Shown here one piece after another: positions 1-5,182 of a stretch of DNA of 5,182 bases. A program made the position numbers and the translations under genes. A model generated the notes under the pieces. That model did not search any database. It saw nothing but the letters and a program-made list of their open reading frames with translations, and was not told the DNA's origin. The stretch is taken from positions 1 through 5,182 of the forward strand of contig JAJZHU010000188.1 in NCBI GenBank assembly GCA_021798375.1, written 5' to 3'. Positions within the stretch are counted from its first letter, which is position 1. Each line of letters begins with the position of its first letter. The DNA comes from Pseudomonadota bacterium (GTDB lineage: Bacteria; Pseudomonadota; Alphaproteobacteria; Acetobacterales; Acetobacteraceae).

Positions 1-988
1 TGCCCAGGCCGGGATCGATGGTGTCGATTTTATCGCCCAGCAGCCGCGCCAAACGAACCGGATCACGCAATGGCGCCGCCGTGCCCACGCGAATGGTCTC
101 GATCCGGCGATCCACGCGGTGCGCCAACAGATCAAGCCGCCGCGCGCCAATGCCATGCGCGGTGAGAGATTCGCACAACGCACGGCTCAATTCATCGATC
201 GCGCGGGCGATGGCCGGCGCCGTGCCGATCGGTTCGGCAAACGCCCGCGTGGCTTGTGGCGTTTCCGCCGGACGGTGCGGCGTGATCGGTTCGGCCACAC
301 GGCCCACGGCCTGATCGATGCGCCGCCATAATTCAGGACCAAAACGCAAAGCCAGCGGCGCACGCGGCTGGTCCAGCACATCGCGGATCCGCTCGAATCC
401 CAGACGCTTCAGCCCCAAAATCATCGCGGACGGCAAACGCAACGCCACCAATGGCAGCGGACGCAACGCGCTCACGGCCTCGCCAGGCGCTATCACCATC
501 CGCACCACCCCGCCAAACCGGGCCACGGCGTGCGCTGCCCCCCAATAATCCGCCATCGCCGCTTGTGATGTGCAGCCAAAATGGGCCAGCCGCGCGCATA
601 AATCTTCCAGCATGGCAGCCTCGCCGCCATGCAAATGCGCGCAGCCCGTGGCGTCGATCACCAATCCATCGGGCGGATCGGGGGCGATAATCGGCGCGTA
701 ACGCTGCAACGCCCAAGCCGCCAAACGCGCCAACCCCGCCTGATCGGCGGTAGGGTCGGCATCGCACATCATCAGCCCCGGCACCAACAATTGCGCCTTG
801 GTGGCGTCCATCCCCACCCAAAGCCCCGCCGCCCGCGCCGCCCGATTGACCGCCAGCACCGCCCGGCGGCGGTTCTGCCGCCCCACCAGCACCAAAGTTT
901 GATCAACCGGCGGCGCGGTGGAACCCATCTGCCTGATCAGCCGGTCGGTCGGCCAAAACGGCAGGAAGAGCGAGATAACCCTGGGCAT
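1..988 (-). CDS. imuB: ImuB, inactive Y-family polymerase-like mutasome subunit (5' part; 3' end beyond left edge)
   Basis: Translating the minus strand from the ATG at 988 gives 329 codons with no stop up to the window edge. ImuB proteins are usually about 500 residues, so roughly the last third is missing, including the region that binds the beta clamp. The N-terminus MPRVISLFLPFWPTDRL is the typical ImuB opening. The first catalytic aspartate of true Y-family polymerases is absent there. The palm segment DGLVIDATGCAHLHGGE (about 107-123) has glycine where the catalytic Asp-Glu pair would have its glutamate. A thumb-like stretch follows at about 182-220, with a little-finger-like region from about 240. 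In known systems ImuB is a non-catalytic adaptor linking ImuA, DnaE2 and the sliding clamp during error-prone lesion bypass. The 988 start is chosen because later ATGs would remove the conserved opening and because GGAAG lies 6 bases upstream. The start overlaps imuA by 86 bases, which suggests translational coupling. The family assignment is secure; activity is inferred. Confidence 0.93.
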   Translation of the reverse strand, partial: MPRVISLFLPFWPTDRLIRQMGSTAPPVDQTLVLVGRQNRRRAVLAVNRAARAAGLWVGMDATKAQLLVPGLMMCDADPTADQAGLARLAAWALQRYAPIIAPDPPDGLVIDATGCAHLHGGEAAMLEDLCARLAHFGCTSQAAMADYWGAAHAVARFGGVVRMVIAPGEAVSALRPLPLVALRLPSAMILGLKRLGFERIRDVLDQPRAPLALRFGPELWRRIDQAVGRVAEPITPHRPAETPQATRAFAEPIGTAPAIARAIDELSRALCESLTAHGIGARRLDLLAHRVDRRIETIRVGTAAPLRDPVRLARLLGDKIDTIDPGLG

Positions 989-1628
989 CGCAAGCTTCCA
1001 CGATCAAATCCGCGCTTTCTCCGGCACGGCAACGGAGCAATTCCACCCGCCAGCGTGCCCGCCCTATGCCGGGCACGGGCAATAAGGCGGAGGGCAAGGC
1101 GGTAATCCGCCAGCGTGTGACGGCGGCGGTGGGTTGGCTCAACTCCGCCTCATTGCGTACCCGCCGCAACGCAATCATCGGCCGCCCGGCACGCTCGGCG
1201 GCCAATTGCAACCGGCGCGAGGCAGTCATCGAAAGCCGGGCAATTTCCGCCACCACACTAACCCCGCCATGCCGCAAAGCCTCTTCACAACAGGCAAGCA
1301 AGCTGGCCTCGGGCGCCGCCTCCAGATGGATCACCCGATCGGCCGCAAGCCCTGCCTGCGCCAGGCCGGGCGCGAACAAATCCGGACGCGGCAGGCACCA
1401 CAACACCGGCCCGGCAAGACGCGCCACAATCCCCACCGCGAACAGCGAAACCGCCGCCATATCCTTGCCGCCGCCGGCCATTTCATGCAAAGCGCCCAAA
1501 GCCAACCCCTTGCCGGGCAAACAATGATCGAGCGCCGCAACCCCGAACGGCAGCACGGCAGTGGGCCTCGCATGGGCGGATTCCATCTGTTTGATACGGG
1601 CGCGGAGGGCGGCGAGCGAGATGGGCAT
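903..1628 (-). CDS. imuA: ImuA, RecA-like mutasome protein
   Basis: A complete 241-residue protein. It has the ImuA hallmarks in order: an N-terminal helix, FGVAALDHCLPGKGLALGALHE (split by eye across residues 28-49), a glycine-rich AGGGKDMA segment at 51-58, RPDLFAPGLAQAGL (81-94), TASRRLQLAAERAG (135-148), PTAAVTRWRI (167-175) and LPVPGIGRARWRVELLRC (183-200), then IVEACDAQG (209-217). The glycine-rich segment sits where RecA has its Walker A loop but is not a canonical GxxxxGKT/S. ImuA is known to be needed with ImuB and DnaE2 for SOS mutagenesis; its exact biochemical role is less settled. The 1628 ATG is the first possible start, because an in-frame TGA lies four codons upstream. No clear Shine-Dalgarno is visible and the leader is short. 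A LexA-type box 21 bases upstream indicates DNA-damage control. It is the first gene of the imuAB unit, and its last 28 codons are also read as imuB in another frame. Confidence 0.93.
   Translation of the reverse strand: MPISLAALRARIKQMESAHARPTAVLPFGVAALDHCLPGKGLALGALHEMAGGGKDMAAVSLFAVGIVARLAGPVLWCLPRPDLFAPGLAQAGLAADRVIHLEAAPEASLLACCEEALRHGGVSVVAEIARLSMTASRRLQLAAERAGRPMIALRRVRNEAELSQPTAAVTRWRITALPSALLPVPGIGRARWRVELLRCRAGESADLIVEACDAQGYLALPAVLADRPADQADGFHRAAG
995..999 (-). promoter_or_regulatory. Ribosome binding site of imuB
   Basis: On the minus strand GGAAG lies six bases before the ATG at 988, inside the imuA coding sequence. It supports the upstream ImuB start over the in-frame ATG at about 928, which would delete the conserved N-terminal opening. 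Confidence 0.6.
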
Positions 1629-1648
1629 GGGAACAGATCATGATGAAT

Positions 1649-1663
1649 GTTCTTTATTTGTTC
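1649..1663 (-). promoter_or_regulatory. LexA operator (SOS box) of imuA-imuB
   Basis: The plus strand reads GTTCTTTATTTGTTC, equal to GAAC-N7-GAAC on the minus strand. This exactly matches the direct-repeat LexA box established for Alphaproteobacteria (GTTC-N7-GTTC). It sits 21 bases upstream of the imuA start, the usual place for an operator that blocks transcription initiation. The imuA-imuB(-dnaE2) cassette is a known LexA target in this class, so motif and context support each other. Actual LexA binding is inferred. Confidence 0.85.
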
Positions 1664-1683
1664 TTATTGCCGGCCGGAGTCAA
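1655..1683 (-). promoter_or_regulatory. Possible imuA promoter
   Basis: On the minus strand TTGACT (1683-1678) is a good -35 match. Seventeen bases later is CAAATA (1660-1655), a poor -10 match lying within the LexA box. Transcription from here would start near 1648 and give a leader of about 20 bases, which fits repression by LexA. The -10 element is weak, so the assignment is tentative. Confidence 0.35.
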
Positions 1684-1915
1684 GGACGCCGTGACAAATT
1701 GATCATTACCCAATTGCCCTGCCTTGCGCCGCGCATTCTCTTTCCCAGAGAGCCACGAATATGCTAATCATTTGGATCGGAATGAGATAAGAAATATCCC
1801 ACCATCCAGAATCGTCAATCAACAAGGCATTATTGAAAGCCACATTCTGTTGCTTGGTTGTAATAAGGACCAATCCATTGATGACTAACGTCATATACTC
1901 ATTGTTTAAACTTTG

Positions 1916-1921
1916 TACAAT
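1916..1921 (+). promoter_or_regulatory. Possible -10 element for the response regulator gene
   Basis: TACAAT matches the TATAAT consensus at five of six positions and lies 42 bases before the likely GTG start. No convincing -35 sequence is found 16-18 bases upstream, so if this promoter is real it may need an activator or use another sigma factor. The palindrome TTGTACAA (1913-1920) overlaps the element and could serve as an operator. Confidence 0.25.
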
Positions 1922-1948
1922 ATGTAGGTTCGATTACAAGTCCGGCTC

Positions 1949-1953
1949 GGAAG
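1949..1953 (+). promoter_or_regulatory. Ribosome binding site of the response regulator gene
   Basis: GGAAG lies 10 bases before the GTG at 1964. For the alternative ATG at 1973 this distance would be 19 bases, too long. That start would have to use GTGAG (1964-1968), which is also an acceptable site, so the choice between the two starts stays open. Confidence 0.4.
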
Positions 1954-1963
1954 TGCTTGAAGC

Positions 1964-4126
1964 GTGAGTCTCATGAAGATCATCGTTATCGTCGACGATT
2001 CGGCCGCCAATCTAAAGATTTATTCAAAGCTTGCTGAAGCCGTGGATACGGACGTCAGGGTGCGGGCGTTTCACAGCCCGCTGCAGGCGATCGAGTGGCT
2101 GGAAAGCAACGATCCGGATCTGGTGATCACCGACTATAAGATGCCAGGAATAACCGGCGCGGAGTTCACCAGAAAGATCCGCACCTTGCCCAACTGCACC
2201 GATGTCCCGGTGGTCGTCGTGACGGCCTATACCGACCGCGGTTTCAGGATCGAGGCGCTGGAGGCCGGCGCCACCGACTTTCTGCTCAGCCCGGTCGATT
2301 ATGCCGAATTTCAACCGCGGGTGCGCAATCTGCTCCGGCTGAGCAGCCATCAGCAACTAATCCGCAAACATGCCCAGTCATTGGAGCGGGAATTGCAACA
2401 GAGCGAGGCGTTGCGCGACCAAATTTTGCGCGACAGTCACGTTCAATTGGCGCAGGTGATCGATACCGTGCCCGCGCTGGTCAGTGCAACCGATCCCGAA
2501 GGGCGCAGCATCTTTGTCAACGCCTACCAGGAGCTGGTGATCGGCCAAAACTGGCGCAGACAAGTCGACGAGCGCGACCAATTTGTCCTTACCACCGGCC
2601 AGTCGATCCCCAGCTTCGAGGAACAAATCCTCGACCGTGACGGGGAAGGCCGGACATTCATCACCACCAAGGCGCCGTTGCGCTCGACGGATGGCACGGC
2701 CATCGGCGTGCTGACCACGTCGCTGGACATTACCGATCGCAAATGGGCCGAGCGGCAGCTCGAATTCCAGGCCAATCACGATCACCTCACCTCACTGCCG
2801 AACCGGCATTATCTCAACCACTGGCTGGCGCGGGAAATCGACGCCGAGGATGCCGCAAAGCGCCCGTTCGCGCTGTATTACATCGACCTTGATCGTTTCA
2901 AATATGTCAACGACGGCTGGGGCCACCATTTCGGCGACCGTTTGCTGCAAGCGGTAAGCCGCCGCCTGCAAGACACCATGCGCAATTGCGATCTGGTTGC
3001 CAGGCTGGGCGGCGATGAGTTCGCCATCATTCAAATGGGCGTCAACAACTTCGCCGAGGCCGCACCATTCGCCGAACGGCTCAATCGGCTTCTGCTCGAA
3101 CCATTTCTTATCGAGGGCCGGGAAATTACCACCAGCGCCAGCATTGGCGTGACCATCTATCCATGGGACGGCGAGAGCGCGCGCGAGTTGTTGCAAAACG
3201 CCGATCTGGCGATGTACCGGGTAAAGGCAAGCGGGCGCAACGGCGCGGAAACTTTCACCCAGGACATGCAGACCGAGGCGCGCGAAGCGATCCGTGTGCG
3301 CAATCTGCTGCATGGCGCGTTGGCGCGGAACGAGTTCGTATTGCTCTACCAGCCCCAAATCGACCTGCGGACCGGCCGCATGGTCGGCGCCGAAGCGCTG
3401 CTCCGCTGGTCGCCGGCGGGCGAAGCCTTGCTTAAACCGGCTGTGTTCCTGCGCATCGCCGAGGAAAGCGGCATCATGCGCCCGCTTGATGAATGGGTGC
3501 TGCGCGAATCTTGCGAGCAGGCAAAACGTTGGTTCGATACGCTGGGCCAGCCGATCCGGGTTGCCGTGAATCTTTCCGCGCAGACATTCCGCGACCCCAA
3601 TCTATGCGAACTGGTGATGGAGGTGCTGCGCGAAACAGGCCTTCCCTCCCCGCTGCTCGACCTGGAATTGACCGAAGATGTATTGCTGGACCAGGGCCAA
3701 ATCACCAGCCGCGAGATCGAAAAATTGCACGCGCGGGGCGTGCGCCTGTCGATCGACGATTTCGGCACCGGCTATTCCTCGCTTGCACGCCTGTCGAGCC
3801 TTCGCATCAACGCCCTCAAAATCGATCGCTCCTTTGTCGGCAACCTGACCGAACGCAATAATATGGCCATTGTCAGGACCGTGGTCAGTCTCGGCCAGGC
3901 GCTCGATCTCGAAGTCCTCGCGGAAGGGGTGGAGACCGCCGAGCAACTCGACCAGGTGCGGGAAGTGGGCTGTGACCTCGTGCAGGGCTATTTCACCGGC
4001 CATCCGATGGATGCTGCCCAGTTGGAACGCCATCTGGAATACATTGAATCCAAAGAATTTTCCAAAACGAGCGGCCTGGCTTGGTGGACCGAAAAAGAAG
4101 GTCACGAGCCATGCCTGGAACCGTGA
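1964..4126 (+). CDS. Response regulator with REC, PAS, GGDEF and EAL domains (cyclic di-GMP turnover)
   Basis: A 720-residue cytoplasmic protein with no membrane segment. REC (about 4-125) has the acidic pair D11-D12, phosphoacceptor D57 (TDYKMPG) and T87. The near-invariant lysine is serine (S109 in LLSPVD). A helical, probably coiled linker (about 128-160) leads to a PAS domain (about 160-265) ending in DITDRKWAE. The GGDEF domain (about 272-430) keeps D308 in IDLDRFK, an intact GGDEF (349-353) and an inhibitory I-site RxxD (R340-D343) exactly five residues before it, so diguanylate cyclase activity with product inhibition is likely. The EAL domain (about 450-700) keeps every expected metal or catalytic residue: E477 in EALLR, N536, E568, D598-D599 in DDFGTGYSS, K619, E654 and Q674. 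Their spacing closely follows the family, so phosphodiesterase activity is also likely. Net direction is unknown. The start is GTG 1964, or ATG 1973 (three residues shorter). The following kinase gene overlaps its end, which suggests an operon and a cognate pair. Confidence 0.93.
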   Translation: MSLMKIIVIVDDSAANLKIYSKLAEAVDTDVRVRAFHSPLQAIEWLESNDPDLVITDYKMPGITGAEFTRKIRTLPNCTDVPVVVVTAYTDRGFRIEALEAGATDFLLSPVDYAEFQPRVRNLLRLSSHQQLIRKHAQSLERELQQSEALRDQILRDSHVQLAQVIDTVPALVSATDPEGRSIFVNAYQELVIGQNWRRQVDERDQFVLTTGQSIPSFEEQILDRDGEGRTFITTKAPLRSTDGTAIGVLTTSLDITDRKWAERQLEFQANHDHLTSLPNRHYLNHWLAREIDAEDAAKRPFALYYIDLDRFKYVNDGWGHHFGDRLLQAVSRRLQDTMRNCDLVARLGGDEFAIIQMGVNNFAEAAPFAERLNRLLLEPFLIEGREITTSASIGVTIYPWDGESARELLQNADLAMYRVKASGRNGAETFTQDMQTEAREAIRVRNLLHGALARNEFVLLYQPQIDLRTGRMVGAEALLRWSPAGEALLKPAVFLRIAEESGIMRPLDEWVLRESCEQAKRWFDTLGQPIRVAVNLSAQTFRDPNLCELVMEVLRETGLPSPLLDLELTEDVLLDQGQITSREIEKLHARGVRLSIDDFGTGYSSLARLSSLRINALKIDRSFVGNLTERNNMAIVRTVVSLGQALDLEVLAEGVETAEQLDQVREVGCDLVQGYFTGHPMDAAQLERHLEYIESKEFSKTSGLAWWTEKEGHEPCLEP
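4096..4101 (+). promoter_or_regulatory. Ribosome binding site of the kinase gene
   Basis: AGAAGG, within AAGAAGGT, lies nine bases before the ATG at 4111 and inside the end of the response regulator gene. It supports translation of the kinase from an overlapping start on the same transcript. Confidence 0.5.
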
Positions 4127-5182
4127 CCAGCACCGGATATATCACCAGGAAATGGCTCGGCGTTCACGCCGGGGACCGGCAGATGGTGATAAACCGGTTT
4201 GCCGCCGGCATCGTTGTATTGATCTTCAATCTCTGGGCCAAACCCCGGGGCTTGATGTCCGGGATGCCGCTGTTCGGGCCGAGCCTGTTTATCGTGGTGG
4301 GCTGGCTGATTGCGCTTTACCTGATGGCGCGGCCGGCATCATCCGCCAGACGCCGCGTGGTCGCGCTGATCGTTGATTGCGGCGCCGTGTCCTATGAACT
4401 GCATATCGGCGGGTCCGCCACCTGCTGGCTGTTCGCCGGCTATTTATGGACAATCTCCGGCTATGGCTATCGGTTTGGGTCGCGCTTTCAGATTTACGCC
4501 ATGGCGATCGCCACCATCGGATTCTGCGCCATGGCGGCGGTCACACCCTACTGGAGCGGCCAACCGGCCCTGGTGGTTGGCGGCCTCATCAGCGTTACGG
4601 TTGTGCCGCTTTACGCACTGGCGTTGATCAGGCGATTGTCGCAAGCGACACACCAGGCCGAGGAAGCAAGCCGAGCAAAGTCCCTGTTCATCGCCAGCGT
4701 CAGCCACGAATTGCGCACGCCGCTGAACGCGGTCATCGGCATGGGTTCACTGTTGGAAAGCAGCGATCTCAAGCCCGATCAGGTCCAAATGAGCCAAACC
4801 ATCACGACGGCGGCACGCAGCCTGCTGTCGCTGATCGACGGCATTCTGGATCTGTCGCGGGCAGAAGCCGGCCGGATGCCGATCGCGCACACCGACTTCG
4901 ATCTGCTGCAAGTGCTCAACGAACTCAAGACCATTTTCGTTGCCCAGGGGCGCGCCAAGGGGGTCCAACTCAACCTGCACGTCACGGCGCGGACCCCGCG
5001 GTTGCTGCACGGCGATGCCCGCAAGCTGCACGAAATTCTGCTTAACCTGATCGGTAACGGGATGAAATTCACTGCCGCCGGCAGTATCACGGTGGGGGTG
5101 GACGCGGTAACGCGGCAAGATGCGCAGGTAAGGCTGCGTTTTGAGGTGATAGACACGGGAATCGGCATCGCGCCGGAGGCAC
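4111..5182 (+). CDS. RpfC-like membrane sensor histidine kinase (5' part; 3' end beyond right edge)
   Basis: The ATG at 4111 opens 357 codons with no stop before the edge. A short polar N-terminus (1-28) precedes a membrane domain with about five or six hydrophobic segments: near 29-45, 54-72, 83-98, 104-118, 128-146 and 152-173. A short helix (174-190) then leads to the dimerisation domain with phosphoacceptor H199 in SVSHELRTPLN. The ATPase domain shows an N-box (LNLIGNGMKFT, N312 and N316) and G1 box DTGIGI (348-353); later ATP-binding boxes are off the window. The membrane part resembles Xanthomonas RpfC as I recall it, for example GYRFGSRF followed by a segment ending in TPYW, then VVPLYAL, before the kinase core. 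RpfC senses the fatty-acid signal DSF and continues into REC and Hpt domains, so a hybrid kinase is likely but unseen. The start overlaps the REC-PAS-GGDEF-EAL gene by 16 bases, making that protein the probable phosphorylation target. The ligand is unknown. Confidence 0.88.
   Translation, partial: MPGTVTSTGYITRKWLGVHAGDRQMVINRFAAGIVVLIFNLWAKPRGLMSGMPLFGPSLFIVVGWLIALYLMARPASSARRRVVALIVDCGAVSYELHIGGSATCWLFAGYLWTISGYGYRFGSRFQIYAMAIATIGFCAMAAVTPYWSGQPALVVGGLISVTVVPLYALALIRRLSQATHQAEEASRAKSLFIASVSHELRTPLNAVIGMGSLLESSDLKPDQVQMSQTITTAARSLLSLIDGILDLSRAEAGRMPIAHTDFDLLQVLNELKTIFVAQGRAKGVQLNLHVTARTPRLLHGDARKLHEILLNLIGNGMKFTAAGSITVGVDAVTRQDAQVRLRFEVIDTGIGIAPEA

Larger units (their letters stand above)
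1629..1963. other. Divergent intergenic region between imuA and the response regulator gene
   Basis: This 335-base stretch separates two divergent transcription units and contains no gene I can support. The first 55 bases hold the imuA operator and promoter candidates. From about 1740 to 1930 the sequence turns AT-rich compared with the GC-rich genes around it. That part contains several short inverted repeats: ATGAC/GTCAT around a 4-base loop (1881-1894), TTGGT/ACCAA around a 10-base loop (1854-1873), and the adjacent perfect palindromes GTTTAAAC (1904-1911) and TTGTACAA (1913-1920). A 62-codon minus-strand open frame (1706-1894) runs through it but has no good ribosome site and no recognisable family. 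No tRNA, terminator or insertion sequence end was seen. Confidence 0.7.

Noticed and set aside
229..297. A 12-base direct repeat (GCCGAACCGATC on the minus strand) within imuB
   Set aside because: Both copies encode the same Ala-Glu-Pro-Ile tetrapeptide in the imuB frame, so it is explained by coding sequence.
333..821. A 162-codon minus-strand open frame overlapping imuB
   Set aside because: It lies wholly inside imuB in another frame and has the low-complexity Gly/Arg/Ala composition of a shadow frame. The imuB frame carries all recognisable motifs.
1854..1873. TTGGT/ACCAA hairpin considered as a terminator or attenuator
   Set aside because: The arms are only five base pairs with a 10-base loop and no U-tract, and no gene ends nearby to terminate.
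1706..1894. A 62-codon minus-strand open frame in the intergenic region, considered as a small gene
   Set aside because: It has no clear Shine-Dalgarno, no recognisable family and only a moderate hydrophobic stretch. It is AT-rich in one part and GC-rich in the other. It is mentioned as an observation but not listed as a gene.
1629..1963. The idea that SOS mutagenesis and cyclic di-GMP signalling are linked because the units are divergent neighbours
   Set aside because: The LexA box lies next to imuA, about 300 bases from the other start, and no second LexA box was seen near the response regulator gene. Adjacency alone is not evidence.
2378..4105. Several long minus-strand open frames opposite the response regulator gene
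   Set aside because: They are antisense shadows caused by high GC at third codon positions. None shows a protein family, while the plus strand encodes complete GGDEF and EAL domains.
4446..5045. A 199-codon plus-strand open frame inside the kinase gene
   Set aside because: It is out of frame with the kinase motifs (SHELRTP, N-box, DTGIGI), is rich in Arg, Pro, His and Gly, and matches nothing recognisable.

Overview
The window looks like part of a GC-rich alphaproteobacterial chromosome. The best evidence is an imuA-imuB mutagenesis pair read leftwards, with a spaced direct repeat of the alphaproteobacterial LexA type (GTTC-N7-GTTC) just in front of imuA. The protein signatures resemble those I know from sphingomonads and acetic-acid-type alphaproteobacteria. 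I cannot fix genus or family from the sequence alone.

Layout: positions 1-988 (minus) hold the first 329 codons of imuB, whose C-terminal end lies beyond the left edge. Positions 903-1628 (minus) hold a complete imuA that overlaps imuB by 86 bases in a different frame. Positions 1629-1963 are a divergent intergenic region. Its imuA side carries the LexA operator, and its right part (about 1740-1930) is clearly more AT-rich than the genes on either side. Positions 1964-4126 (plus) encode a 720-residue response regulator with REC, PAS, GGDEF and EAL domains. From 4111 (plus) to the right edge runs the first 357 codons of a membrane histidine kinase. It overlaps the response regulator gene by 16 bases and strongly resembles Xanthomonas RpfC, the diffusible-signal-factor (DSF) sensor.

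How the genes work together: imuA/imuB form the regulatory and adaptor part of an SOS-induced translesion-synthesis mutasome, with the partner polymerase (DnaE2/ImuC) expected beyond the left edge. The rightward pair looks like a two-component system that turns a membrane signal into changes in cyclic di-GMP. The usual RpfC partner, RpfG (REC plus HD-GYP), is replaced by a REC-PAS-GGDEF-EAL protein in which both cyclic di-GMP domains keep their catalytic motifs. The two transcription units are divergent, and nothing in the sequence ties their functions together beyond the shared intergenic region.

Most interesting points: the RpfC-like kinase paired with a GGDEF-EAL regulator, a receiver domain with serine where the near-invariant lysine should be, and the LexA operator with an extra GAAC half-site.
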